NCBI GenBank assembly: GCA_036504075.1
Contig: DASXVX010000016.1
Location: 62,001-126,000, forward strand
Reading direction: 5' to 3'
DNA length: 64,000 nucleotides
Source: DASXVX01 sp036504075
GTDB taxonomy: Bacteria; Bacillota; Sulfobacillia; Symbiobacteriales; Symbiobacteriaceae
Shown: one piece after another, positions 32,197 to 40,102 of the stretch
Numbering within the stretch: position 1 is the first letter of the stretch
How the letters are laid out: the number at the start of each line of letters is the position of its first letter
Made by a program: the position numbers and the translations under genes
Notes under the pieces: model-generated
Seen by the model: the letters and a program-made list of their open reading frames with translations, nothing else
The model's database searches: none
Told to the model about the DNA's origin: nothing

Positions 32197-33384
32197 TCAC
32201 TCCTCTCCCGCGGCCAGGCGCTCGCCGAACCGCACCCGCAGCCGCTGGTCATGAAACTTGGCCCCCAGCACGGGCCGCCCCAGCAACGTCCGGGGCAGGG
32301 TCACGTTGCGCTTGTAGGTTCCCACTTGCACCGTCAGGTCGTCGCCCCGCTGGGTCAGGCGAATCTCCTCCCGGGAGACGAACGGCACGGCCAGGTCCAG
32401 TACGTAGCCCTCCGGCTCCTTCCGGACCTCTTCCACCCGACCGGCGTACAGGATTTCCGCCGGGTCGCCGTCGCCGAACGCGGCATCCGCTACCCGGGCC
32501 AGCATCGGGAGACCCACCACCTCCTGCTCCATCAGCGGGACCCGCCGAATGGGCAGAGGGCTGAACGCGTGCCCGATCTCTTCCTCGTACCGGCCCTGAA
32601 TCTCCCGCCACTGAGCGAGATACCCCGCGTCCACCGTCGCCGGCAACACCCGGTTCACGATCACCGCGTCGGTATTGAAGCCGAAGAGGTTCAGATAGGT
32701 GAACGACCGCCGGGACTCTGCGATCACCATCTTCTCGGGGTTGAGCACCAGGCGTACGGAAGTAATCGCCGGGTCCAGCAGCAGTTCGTTCATCTCCCCG
32801 AGTTCCCGGAAGAGCCGCTCCACGCTGTTGATCGCCTGGTCACTGGGCAGTTCCAGCCCACCCATCGTCATTTTCACCACGGGCCGGGCGACCTTCAGCA
32901 GCGTCTTCTTGTAGCCGAACATCTTGTCCAGCCACCAACGGAGGCTGTTGGGATAGCTGAGCAGTCGCAGGGTCTCCCCCGTGGGCGCACAGTCGACGAC
33001 GATGGCATCAAACCGGCCGCTGCGCACCTGATCACGGATTTGCAGCAGGCTGAACAGCTCCTCCAGCCCCGGAAAGACCAGCAACTCCTCCGAGCTGATA
33101 TCGCTAATTTTCGCCCACTGCAGCATGTTGTTGAGCCAGGCCTGCATGTCGCCCCAGCTGCGCTCGGCCTCCCGGAGGCTGTCGACCTCCTGGCCCCAGA
33201 GGTTTTCTGCCACTTCCACCGGGTCCGGCCCCAGGGGCCGGTCCAGGGAGTCCGCCAGGCTGTGCGCCGCATCCGTGCTGAGCACCAGGGTCCGGCACCC
33301 CCGGGCCGCCATCCGGGCAGCGGTCGCCGCCGCCACGCTGGTCTTGCCAACCCCGCCCTTACCGGTATACACGATGACCCGCAT
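32197..33384 (-). CDS. ArsA/Get3-type ATPase with C-terminal HSP20-like domain
   Basis: The 395-residue product has one ArsA nucleotide-binding unit: P-loop TGKGGVGKTSVAAATAARMA at residue 7, switch I STDAAHSLADSL and switch II VVDCAPTGETLRLLSY. The last 80 residues (YVLDLAVPFVSREEIRLTQR, then GDDLTVQVGTYKRNVTLP) match the HSP20-like domain seen on some bacterial ArsA homologues. No metalloid-binding cysteine set or ars gene is present, so arsenite export is unlikely. A chaperone or targeting role like Get3 is inferred. The ATG at 33384 (or 33387) follows GAGGTG. It lies 70 bases after marR, with an operator in between. Confidence 0.85.
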   Translation of the reverse strand: MRVIVYTGKGGVGKTSVAAATAARMAARGCRTLVLSTDAAHSLADSLDRPLGPDPVEVAENLWGQEVDSLREAERSWGDMQAWLNNMLQWAKISDISSEELLVFPGLEELFSLLQIRDQVRSGRFDAIVVDCAPTGETLRLLSYPNSLRWWLDKMFGYKKTLLKVARPVVKMTMGGLELPSDQAINSVERLFRELGEMNELLLDPAITSVRLVLNPEKMVIAESRRSFTYLNLFGFNTDAVIVNRVLPATVDAGYLAQWREIQGRYEEEIGHAFSPLPIRRVPLMEQEVVGLPMLARVADAAFGDGDPAEILYAGRVEEVRKEPEGYVLDLAVPFVSREEIRLTQRGDDLTVQVGTYKRNVTLPRTLLGRPVLGAKFHDQRLRVRFGERLAAGEE

Positions 33385-33401
33385 CATCAAGCACCTCGAT
33401 T

Positions 33402-33419
33402 TACTACGATCTCGAAGTA
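33402..33419. promoter_or_regulatory. Third MarR-type operator, in front of the ArsA gene
   Basis: TACTACGATCTCGAAGTA keeps the TACTAC half-site and, as GAAGTA, the other half (one mismatch to GTAGTA), with the same 18-base length as the two sites upstream of marR. It lies 18 bases before the ArsA start codon. Confidence 0.6.
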
Positions 33420-33428
33420 TTCGCCACG

Positions 33429-33449
33429 GAAAAGCGGGCGCACCCGCTC
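33429..33449 (-). terminator. Small terminator after marR
   Basis: On the minus strand GCGGG-TGC-GCCCGC is followed by TTTTCC, right behind the marR stop codon. It may reduce read-through from marR into the ArsA gene. Confidence 0.55.
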
Positions 33450-33454
33450 GCTCC

Positions 33455-33943
33455 TCAGTCCTCGCCGTCTTCGATGATAATCTGCCGGCCGCCCGCCTTC
33501 GGCTCGGCCGGGGCAACCCGGTCCAGAGGAGTCTGGAACGCCTGCACCACTTTGAGCGCCAGGGAGATCAGTTGCGAGAGCTCCGCCTCCGTCAGCACCG
33601 CCTGAATCCGGCTGAAGAGCCCGGTAATCTGCGACCGGACCCGCTCTGCCAGGTGCTGCCCGGCCGGCGTAAGCCGGACCAGAATCACCCGCCGGTCGGC
33701 GGGGTCACGGTTGCGCTCGGCCAGCCCCCGCTTCGCCAGCCGCGCGCCGATGCCGGTGGCGGTGCTGAGCGGTGCGCCCAGGTCAGCCGCCAACTGCGAC
33801 ATGGGACACTCGCCCCGGCGCTGAAGGAGCATCAGGGCCAGCACTTCGGACTTGGGCAGCTCCCACTCCAGCGCCAGGAACTCCGGATCGAACAGGGGCA
33901 GGCGCAGTCCCCCGCTCAGGAACAGTTCGAGCAGTTGCTCCAT
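33455..33943 (-). CDS. MarR-family transcriptional regulator
   Basis: The 162-residue product has the MarR winged helix. CPMSQLAADLGAPLSTATGIGARLAKRGL is the recognition part, cited here by its span of about residues 46-74. The wing RNRDPADRRVILVRLTPAG follows. Dimer helices flank it. MarR proteins usually repress their own operon and respond to small ligands or oxidants. The ATG at 33943 follows AAGGTG. Two copies of an 18-base palindrome lie in its promoter and a third before the ArsA gene, so it probably controls both. The acidic tail IIIEDGED has no known role. The ligand is unknown. Confidence 0.85.
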   Translation of the reverse strand: MEQLLELFLSGGLRLPLFDPEFLALEWELPKSEVLALMLLQRRGECPMSQLAADLGAPLSTATGIGARLAKRGLAERNRDPADRRVILVRLTPAGQHLAERVRSQITGLFSRIQAVLTEAELSQLISLALKVVQAFQTPLDRVAPAEPKAGGRQIIIEDGED

Positions 33944-33957
33944 CCGCCACACCTTTT

Positions 33958-33975
33958 TACTACGGGCCCGTAGTA
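33958..33975. promoter_or_regulatory. Perfect 18-bp palindromic operator upstream of marR
   Basis: TACTACGGGCCCGTAGTA is a perfect palindrome. It lies between the predicted transcription start and the ribosome binding site of marR, 35 bases centre-to-centre from the second site. Confidence 0.75.
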
Positions 33976-33988
33976 TTGGGACGCTTTC

Positions 33989-34017
33989 AGATTACTACTA
34001 GCTCGTAGCATTGTCAA
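33989..34017 (-). promoter_or_regulatory. marR promoter with an operator in its spacer
   Basis: On the minus strand TTGACA (34012-34017), a 17-base spacer and TAATCT (33989-33994) form a near-consensus sigma-A promoter. A second operator, TACTACTAGCTCGTAGCA (33993-34010), fills the spacer, so a bound regulator would exclude RNA polymerase. Confidence 0.75.
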
Positions 34018-34029
34018 GGGGGTTTCAGG

Positions 34030-35097
34030 TTAACCCCCCAGTTCGGCCACGAGCACCAGGTACATGGCGTGCGACCAGAGCAACGGCTTCGCCACCGGCC
34101 CCCAGCGCTCCACCCAGGGCCGGACCATGTCTGGCTGGTTAGCCCGGTCGGTCACCTGCTCCGGCAGGTCCCCGCCCGGGTCGACCTGGCGCTCCACCCA
34201 GTCCAACATCGCCCGGGCCCGGCTCCGAATGCCCACCCGCTCGTAGTACCAGCCCAGCCAGGCGGTCAACAGCACCCACTCGCCGCCCCCGTAGTACGTA
34301 TCCTCCGGGTAGCGGTGGAGGCCGCCGGTGACGAGCCGCCGGTCCACTTCGGCCACCGTGGCCACCATCAGCGGGTCCTGCGGATGCAACAGGCCAAATG
34401 GGACCGCAACCCAGAGCAGGTTGGCATCAATGGAGCGCCCGTCGGCAAACTTGGTCAGGTGGCCGTCGTGGACAAAATGCTTCAGGAGGTACTTCTTGAT
34501 CAGTCCGCAGACTTCCACTGCCGCCCCGCTGCGGTGGTGGCTGTTTACCGCCTGGAGCCCGCCGAACATGCAAGCCAGCGTCGCCGGATGGACGTATTCC
34601 CCATGCTCCTCCCAGCAATCGAAGTTGGGCCGGTCCCAGAACCGGGTCAGGTACCGGGTCACCAGGGCGACCGAATCCCGGACCTCATCCAGCAGTTCGG
34701 CGCTCCCGGTCATCCGGACGTGCTCGCACAGCGACCAGAGCCAGGCGCCGTAGCCATCCAGTTGAAAGTTCCCCCAGCCCTCCTCGCCCTCCAGGCCTTC
34801 GGGGGTGTAGCGGCAGTGAAGCCACTCCGACGGCCCGATTTCCTCGCCCCGCTCCGCCTTGGCCTCCAGGCGGTCTACCTTGTACGCCACATTCCGGAGC
34901 GTCCGATCCACCCAGCGGTGAAAGGCCCGGGCGCTGTCGTGCTGGCCGGCCCGGTCCATGCCGTAGGCGATGAACGCCCCGTCACGCAGCCAGGCGTACC
35001 GGTAGACCTGAAACGTTGGTGATGCCAGGTATGCCCCGGTAGGCGTCTGCCCCCGGCGAATCACGTCGGTGCTGTGCTGCCTGAGGTCGATGGTCAA
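34030..35097 (-). CDS. GH15-like alpha/alpha-barrel protein (second glucoamylase homologue)
   Basis: The 355-residue product is the catalytic-barrel part only, without the N-terminal sandwich of the gene at 26.5 kb. It has FQVYRYAWLRDGAFIAYGMD near residue 30 (the same RDGAF motif), WGNFQLDGYGAWLWSLCEH, WEEHGEYVHPATLACMFGGL and YYGGGEWVLLTAWLGWYYER. It probably hydrolyses an alpha-glucoside or trims glucan; the substrate is open. The start is taken as TTG at 35097 behind GAGGGG. ATG at 35142 has no site. It lies between marR and a small helical-protein gene, each with its own signals. Confidence 0.78.
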   Translation of the reverse strand: MTIDLRQHSTDVIRRGQTPTGAYLASPTFQVYRYAWLRDGAFIAYGMDRAGQHDSARAFHRWVDRTLRNVAYKVDRLEAKAERGEEIGPSEWLHCRYTPEGLEGEEGWGNFQLDGYGAWLWSLCEHVRMTGSAELLDEVRDSVALVTRYLTRFWDRPNFDCWEEHGEYVHPATLACMFGGLQAVNSHHRSGAAVEVCGLIKKYLLKHFVHDGHLTKFADGRSIDANLLWVAVPFGLLHPQDPLMVATVAEVDRRLVTGGLHRYPEDTYYGGGEWVLLTAWLGWYYERVGIRSRARAMLDWVERQVDPGGDLPEQVTDRANQPDMVRPWVERWGPVAKPLLWSHAMYLVLVAELGG

Positions 35098-35180
35098 CCG
35101 CTGCCGCCCCTCTCTACCGTCTCTGCCTGGTAGGATGCCCATTTCCGGGGTCGCGCCGGGGGCGCGCCCCCGCGACGCGC

Positions 35181-35215
35181 AAAACGCAGCCAAGAGCGGT
35201 GCCCCCGGCTGCGTT
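35181..35215 (-). terminator. Rho-independent terminator of the 98-residue gene
   Basis: AACGCAGCC and GGCTGCGTT (35183-35191 and 35207-35215) form a perfect 9-bp stem, and the minus strand continues TTTTGCG. It lies 16 bases after the stop codon at 35231. Confidence 0.75.
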
Positions 35216-35230
35216 CTGTCTCTCGGAGCG

Positions 35231-35527
35231 TTACGGCTTCGCAGGCTGCGCTTTGTCGGCCAGAATCAGCTTGAGCAGCTCCAACGTGGCGCCGGCGCTC
35301 TGCCCTTTGGTGGCCGCCAGCTGGAGCACGCTGCCGACGGCGCCCTGATACGCGTTGACTTCGTTCACATTTCCCGCGGCCGGAATCCCGGCCTTGACCA
35401 GGGCGTCCACCTTGGTCGCCTCGGCGTCGATCAGGCTGGCCCAGGCCGCCTCTTGCAGCGCCAGCGCTTCGATCATATCGGCCAGGGCCTGGTCGCGGCT
35501 AACCTGGCTAATCTGCGGCAAGCTCAT
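35231..35527 (-). CDS. Small helical protein, possibly of a Firmicutes spore-associated family
   Basis: The 98-residue product starts MSLPQISQVSRDQALADMIE and contains ALQEAAWASLIDAEATKVDA. This recalls small Firmicutes proteins with an ITRE...ASIALEEL...IINAEGEKI pattern, often found in sporulating species. The resemblance is by eye and partial. It is likely a two- or three-helix bundle with no cysteines, membrane segment or catalytic motif. The ATG at 35527 lacks a strong ribosome binding site. It has its own terminator and is divergent from the methyltransferase gene. The function is unknown. Confidence 0.55.
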   Translation of the reverse strand: MSLPQISQVSRDQALADMIEALALQEAAWASLIDAEATKVDALVKAGIPAAGNVNEVNAYQGAVGSVLQLAATKGQSAGATLELLKLILADKAQPAKP

Positions 35528-35709
35528 ATTCAGTCAAGCCTCCCGTCAACCTGGATAGCTCCATTCTAACGGTCGGTTCGGCAATCCCGCCAGCATCCCC
35601 CAGGTAAATTGACCGACCCCGTCTCGCACAGGCACGCTCAGTCGTCCTAAGCGATATACGGCCCACCTCAGCGGGCATAATGATCAGGAAGAAGGAGGCA
35701 CATGCGGGG

Positions 35710-36333
35710 ATGGCACACAAGTTCAATCCGGCCCACGCGGGTCGATTGCTGGATGAGGGACGGCGAGCCTGGAACGATCCCGACAAGATCCTCCAGTACC
35801 TGAACCTCGGGCAGTGCACCGTTCTGGCCGACATCGGCTGCGGCCCCGGCTGGTTCACCCTGGAGGCGGCCAAGAAAATGGCGCCCAAGGGTCTCGTCTA
35901 CGGGATCGATGTGAGCCCCGAGATGCTGGCGAAGCTGAAAGAGCAGGCCGAAAAGGCCGGCATCCTGAACGTGCTAGGCGTTCTGGCGGAGTCGGAAGCG
36001 GAGTGGCCCATTCCCAACGACTCGGTGGATGTGGCGCTGATCGCCAACGTCTACCATGAGGTAGACCCCTCCGGCATGTTCCTGACCGAGTTGAAGCGGG
36101 TGCTGCGGCCAGGCTCCACCTGCCTGGTGGTGGAATGGAAACAGGAAGAGACGCCTGTCGGGCCGCCCCTGTCCGAACGGGTCGACCAGCAGGACGTAAC
36201 CGAAGAGTTCTACACCGCCGGGTTCATTCTCGCCGGCACCTGCGACGTGGGGCCGTATCACTATGGACTCAAGTTTTACAGGGTCAGAGGCGCTGACGAG
36301 CCCCACGAGAACATGAACAACGTGGTCCCCTAA
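35710..36333 (+). CDS. Class I SAM-dependent methyltransferase
   Basis: The 207-residue product has the Rossmann-fold methyltransferase motifs: I VLADIGCGPGWFTLEAAKK, II LVYGIDVSPEMLAKLKEQA, and post-II/III ANVYHEVDPSGMFLTELKRVLRPGSTCLVVEWK. It resembles the UbiE/COG2226 group, but small-molecule targets cannot be told from the sequence. The ATG at 35710 lies 11 bases behind AAGGAGG. An upstream ATG at 35680 would place that site inside the gene. It is a lone plus-strand gene between minus-strand units and ends at a bidirectional terminator. Confidence 0.82.
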   Translation: MAHKFNPAHAGRLLDEGRRAWNDPDKILQYLNLGQCTVLADIGCGPGWFTLEAAKKMAPKGLVYGIDVSPEMLAKLKEQAEKAGILNVLGVLAESEAEWPIPNDSVDVALIANVYHEVDPSGMFLTELKRVLRPGSTCLVVEWKQEETPVGPPLSERVDQQDVTEEFYTAGFILAGTCDVGPYHYGLKFYRVRGADEPHENMNNVVP

Positions 36334-36365
36334 GCGCTTCGGGTTACCCTACTTGCGCTGGAACC

Positions 36366-36399
36366 AAAACGGGAGTGAGGCATTCCTCACTCCCGTTTT
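36366..36399. terminator. Bidirectional terminator between the methyltransferase and nucleotidyltransferase genes
   Basis: AAAACGGGAGTGAG and CTCACTCCCGTTTT form a perfect 14-bp stem with a short loop. T runs are present on both strands. It separates two convergent genes and ends 7 bases before the stop codon of the minus-strand gene. Confidence 0.9.
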
Positions 36400-36405
36400 G
36401 TGCGC

Positions 36406-38706
36406 CTACAGCAACTCCTGCACCCGCCGCCCGTACTGCTCCACCAACGCCTCCGCCCGGTTGGCATCGTCCGCCTCGGCGTAAACCCGGTAGAGCGGTT
36501 CATCCGGGTCCGGCAGGAGCAGCGCCCAGCCGTCCGGCCCATCAATCCGCAGCCCGTCGATCAGTTCCACCGCGCCGTCCGCCTGCTCCTCCAGCAGTTG
36601 CCGCATCACCCGCCCCTTGGCCTCCCATGGGCAGGCCACCATCCGGGTCGCCGTAGAAACCCGAGGCAGATACTCCAGCACATCCCGAGCGTTCAGGTGC
36701 TCCTCCGCCATCCACTCCAGCAGCCGCCCGATGGCCAGGAGCGGGTCCTGCGGCCGCCAATCGGCCTGCCGCACCCGCACCGGCGTCCGGCCCCGGCGGC
36801 GCAACAACTCCTCCACCGCCCGGGGGGCTGTCACCGGAATCGTCACCGGCTCTCCGGCCCCGTCTCCTTCCCTGGCCCCGTCACTGGCCCGCAGCGACAG
36901 CCACAGGTCCAGCGCCAGCATCGTCTCGGGGCCGGCCCCCGCCAGCCGCCAGGTGCCCTCCAGCAGGTCGGTCTCGACCCCCAGGTGGCCGTCCGCATCC
37001 ACCATCCGGCACCGCAGCCGCTCCAACCAGCGGTGGAGCACCGACCAGGCGTCGCCCGGCAGCTCGACCGCCAGGCGGGCCGCCCGTACCGCATCGCCGT
37101 TCACTTGCTCGCCCAGATGCTCCAGGTAGAGCCACTCGGCCTGCCCCAACGGCTCAATGCTGCCAGCCGTCTCGTGAGTGGCCCGAGCGTAATCCTGCCG
37201 GGCGCAGGCCTGCTCCAGCTTCCGGGCCAGGTCGCGTGGCGCCGGTTGGCCCTGCGGGTCGTAGAAGACCACCCGGGCCTGGTCCCGCCCCCACCGGACG
37301 TGAAAGCCCCCCGCCGCCCGTTCCCGCCGGATCGAAAACTCCGTGACCGGCGAGGCTGTCACCCCGGCGTCCAGCACCGAGCGCCCGGCGGCCAGCGCTC
37401 CGCAAATGAGCGCCTGCTTCAAGATCGCTGCCGGACCGCCCGGGTCGCCACCTGCCACCAGCGGCCCGGTCCCGCCAAGAATGGAGGCAAACGCCGTTCC
37501 CACCCGCAAGGCATTCTCCGGAAAGAGTTCCGAACCCAGCCGTCCGGAAAGACTCCCCCGCCGCAGCACCCGCCCCGACCAGACCGGCGACTGCACCAGC
37601 GTGCAGTCCACCCGGGCACCCGCCGCCACTTCCGTCCGTGGCCAGAGCTTCGCCCCCGGCGAGAGAGTCGCCCGGGCCCCCACTGCACAGTTCGGCCCCA
37701 CTACCGCGCCCTCGAACACCCCGGCCCCGGCGTCCAGCACCGCGCCCTGGCAGATGACGGCGCCAACCAGCGTCGCTTCCGGCCCGATGTGCACCCCCGA
37801 CCAGGTGACCGAGCGGCGCAGCACGGCGCCGGGTCCGATTACCGTGGCCGGGCCCAGCACTGCACCCGCCTCCAGGCGGGTCCCCGGCGCCAGCCGGCAG
37901 CCTTCGCCTACCAGCGCCGGGCCGTCGATCAGCACCCCCTCCGGCACGGCGCCCGCCACCCAAACGCCCGGCGCCGCCTCCCGGCCCGGCGGCAGAAACC
38001 GGAGCCGTCCGTGCAACAGGTCCAGGTTGGCCTGCAAATAAGCCGCCGGGTCGCCGATATCGCACCAATAGCCGTCGGCAACGGCGCCGTAGAGCGGCGC
38101 ATCCATCTGCAACAATGCCGGAAACAGGTGCTGGCTGAAGTCGTACATCCGCTGCTGCGGTACTCCGTTGAGCACCGACGGTTCCAGCACGTAGATGCCG
38201 GTGTTGACCGTGTCGCTGAACACCTCGCTCCAGGTCGGCTTCTCCAGGAAGCGCCGGATGCGGCCGCCCCGGTCGGTAATAATCACCCCATACTCCAGCG
38301 GATTTTCCACCCGGGTCATGGCGAGCGTCGCCACCGCTCCGGCCTCCCGGTGGAACGACAGCAGCCCTGTCAGGTCAATGTCGGTCAAGGCATCGCCGGA
38401 AATGACCAGAAACGTGGAATTCAGGCGTTCCCGCAGAGCCGCCACACTGCCGGCGGTGCCCAGGGGACTCTCCTCCACCACATGGTGAAGCCGCATCCCC
38501 TTGTACTGCTCGCCGAAATAGCTGCGAATGTTGCCCGGCCTGTACCCAAGGGTAACAAAAACCTCCTGGAAGCCATGCTGCGCCAGGAGGTCAAGGATAT
38601 AGGCCATGACGGGCCGGTTACAGATCGGAACCAGGGGCTTGGGACGGTCACAGGTCAGGGGCCGAAGCCGGGAGCCCTCGCCACCGGCCATGATTACCGC
38701 TTTCAC
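36406..38706 (-). CDS. Sugar-1-phosphate nucleotidyltransferase / phosphomannomutase-like fusion
   Basis: The 766-residue product has three parts. Residues 1-235 are a nucleotidyltransferase (KAVIMAGGEGSRLRPLT, RPKPLVPICNRPVM, VISGDALTDIDL). Residues 245-360 are a left-handed beta-helix of hexapeptide repeats (GPALVGEGCRLAPGTRLEAG). The rest is a phosphomannomutase/phosphoglucomutase-like region. The mutase loop, normally TASHNP with a phosphoserine, is not seen; TASPVTEFSIRR stands near its place, so mutase activity is doubtful. The fusion is typical of Firmicutes ManC-like proteins. The start is GTG at 38706 behind GGAGG, which gives the family start VKAVIMAGG. It probably makes an NDP-sugar for glycan synthesis; which one is unknown. 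Confidence 0.85.
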   Translation of the reverse strand: MKAVIMAGGEGSRLRPLTCDRPKPLVPICNRPVMAYILDLLAQHGFQEVFVTLGYRPGNIRSYFGEQYKGMRLHHVVEESPLGTAGSVAALRERLNSTFLVISGDALTDIDLTGLLSFHREAGAVATLAMTRVENPLEYGVIITDRGGRIRRFLEKPTWSEVFSDTVNTGIYVLEPSVLNGVPQQRMYDFSQHLFPALLQMDAPLYGAVADGYWCDIGDPAAYLQANLDLLHGRLRFLPPGREAAPGVWVAGAVPEGVLIDGPALVGEGCRLAPGTRLEAGAVLGPATVIGPGAVLRRSVTWSGVHIGPEATLVGAVICQGAVLDAGAGVFEGAVVGPNCAVGARATLSPGAKLWPRTEVAAGARVDCTLVQSPVWSGRVLRRGSLSGRLGSELFPENALRVGTAFASILGGTGPLVAGGDPGGPAAILKQALICGALAAGRSVLDAGVTASPVTEFSIRRERAAGGFHVRWGRDQARVVFYDPQGQPAPRDLARKLEQACARQDYARATHETAGSIEPLGQAEWLYLEHLGEQVNGDAVRAARLAVELPGDAWSVLHRWLERLRCRMVDADGHLGVETDLLEGTWRLAGAGPETMLALDLWLSLRASDGAREGDGAGEPVTIPVTAPRAVEELLRRRGRTPVRVRQADWRPQDPLLAIGRLLEWMAEEHLNARDVLEYLPRVSTATRMVACPWEAKGRVMRQLLEEQADGAVELIDGLRIDGPDGWALLLPDPDEPLYRVYAEADDANRAEALVEQYGRRVQELL

Positions 38707-38736
38707 TCGCCACAAGACCTCCAGCTGAAAGGGTCT

Positions 38737-39990
38737 TCAGATGGTGTACCGATCCGGAAGAGTGCCTGGCGGGGTCTGAGGAACACGCAGCGGCGACCCG
38801 AACGCACCCCACTCGGTCTGGCTCCAGGCTTCGGCCACGTCGTCGTACACCCGGTCCGTGGCCAGCGCCACCTGTGTCCAGGAGTACTTCTCCCGCGCCT
38901 GCCGCTGCCCCTCGGCAGCCAGCCGCCGGGCCAGACTGCGGTTTGTCAGCAGCCGGTCAACCTGCTCCGCCAGCGAATGGACATGGCCCGGATAAGCCTT
39001 GAGACCGTTCACCTCGTGCTGGACAATCTCGCCCAGCCCGCCCACGTCGGAGACCACCAGCGGCGTTCCCGCCGCCAGAGCCTCCAGGGCCACGATGCCG
39101 AACGGTTCGTAGGTGGAGGGCACCACGGTGACATCGGCAAACCGGTAGAGGGCATAGGCCGTGGCTTCAGGCAACCACCCGGCGAAATAGACATGCTGCC
39201 CGATGCCCAGTTCGTGAGCCCGGCGCTTCAGTTCGTCGCCGTACGGGCCCACGCCGCCAATCACCAGCTTCGCCGGATGCCGCCGGAGCAGGTGCGGCAT
39301 GGCCTCCAGAAGCACGCCGGCCCCCTTTTCGGGCACCAGCCGCCCCAGGTGGTAAATCAGCCGCTCCGAAGGCGAGGCGTAGGTATCCCGGCGGATGGCC
39401 TCCCACCCGGCCGGCGCCTCCTTCAGTTCCACCCCGTTGGGGATTTCCGCCACCTTGTCATCGCTCAAACCGAACAGGCCCTGCACTTCCGACCGCATGG
39501 CCCCGCTGCAAACGATGACCCGCCAGGCCTCATAGGTCAGCCACCATTCGACGTCGTTAATGTATTGCTGCCCGGCGTCGTGTATGCCCCGATGGCGCCC
39601 GTGCTCCGTGGCATGAATGGTCGTCACCAGGGGGACGTGGAAGAGGCTCTTCAGCCCCCGGGCGGCGTGGGCCACAAGCCAGTCGTGGGCGTGGAGAATC
39701 GCCGGCCCTTCCACTTCCCGGAGCAGCGTCACCCCAGCCTCCAGCAAGGCGAAGTTCAAATGGCAGACCCAGAGCCGGAAGTCCTGCGGGTCCTGGAAAT
39801 AGGGCGGAACGCGGATGATATGAACCCCGTCTTCGTACGTGTCCGGCAACTGCCCGGGTGCGGAGCGGGTCAGCACGTGGACCTCGTGGCCCTGCCGCGC
39901 CAGTTCTTTCGAGAGGGCGTGGACATGCCGGGAAAGACCCCCGACCAGGTGCGGCGGGTATTCCCAGGTTAACATCACAACGGTTTGCAC
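38737..39990 (-). CDS. GT4-family glycosyltransferase, glycogen/starch synthase-like
   Basis: The 417-residue GT-B enzyme starts MLTWEYPPHLVGGLSRHVHA, the KxGGL-like loop region of glycogen-synthase relatives. It then shows LHAHDWLVAHAARGL, IYHLGRLVPEKGAGVLLEAM and the EX7E motif STYEPFGIVALEALAAGTPL. It should add glucose or another hexose from an NDP-sugar. With the GH57 branching enzyme encoded 7 kb away and the nucleotidyltransferase 30 bases downstream, alpha-glucan synthesis is the best guess. The start is GTG at 39990 behind GAGGTGAG. A mannosyltransferase role is possible. Confidence 0.85.
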   Translation of the reverse strand: MQTVVMLTWEYPPHLVGGLSRHVHALSKELARQGHEVHVLTRSAPGQLPDTYEDGVHIIRVPPYFQDPQDFRLWVCHLNFALLEAGVTLLREVEGPAILHAHDWLVAHAARGLKSLFHVPLVTTIHATEHGRHRGIHDAGQQYINDVEWWLTYEAWRVIVCSGAMRSEVQGLFGLSDDKVAEIPNGVELKEAPAGWEAIRRDTYASPSERLIYHLGRLVPEKGAGVLLEAMPHLLRRHPAKLVIGGVGPYGDELKRRAHELGIGQHVYFAGWLPEATAYALYRFADVTVVPSTYEPFGIVALEALAAGTPLVVSDVGGLGEIVQHEVNGLKAYPGHVHSLAEQVDRLLTNRSLARRLAAEGQRQAREKYSWTQVALATDRVYDDVAEAWSQTEWGAFGSPLRVPQTPPGTLPDRYTI

Positions 39991-40054
39991 TGCAGGATCT
40001 CACCTCATGCCATAGCGTGCCTCCGACCCGCCCTGCTATACCAGATTCGGGCAA

Positions 40055-40086
40055 TTCAAAGGCGGCCGCCCAAAATGGCAGCCGCC
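40055..40086 (-). terminator. Terminator hairpin after tdk
   Basis: GGCGGCTGCC and GGCGGCCGCC (minus strand) form a 10-bp stem with one wobble, followed by TTTGAATT. It lies 16 bases past the stop codon at 40103. Confidence 0.7.
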
Positions 40087-40102
40087 CGGTGTGTCGACCC
40101 GG

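Noticed and set aside
32197..33384. An arsenite efflux ATPase (arsA of an ars operon)
   Set aside because: There is no arsB, arsD, arsR or arsC nearby and no metalloid cysteine set. The HSP20-like tail points to another ArsA subgroup.
31777..33477. A plus-strand 566-codon frame opposite the ArsA gene
   Set aside because: The ArsA P-loop, switch and HSP20-like regions are on the minus strand. The frame spans a terminator and repeats.
36400..39972. A plus-strand open frame of about 1,190 codons opposite the nucleotidyltransferase fusion and GT4 genes
   Set aside because: Its translation is His/Arg/Gln/Pro-rich, without domains. Both minus-strand genes are unmistakable.
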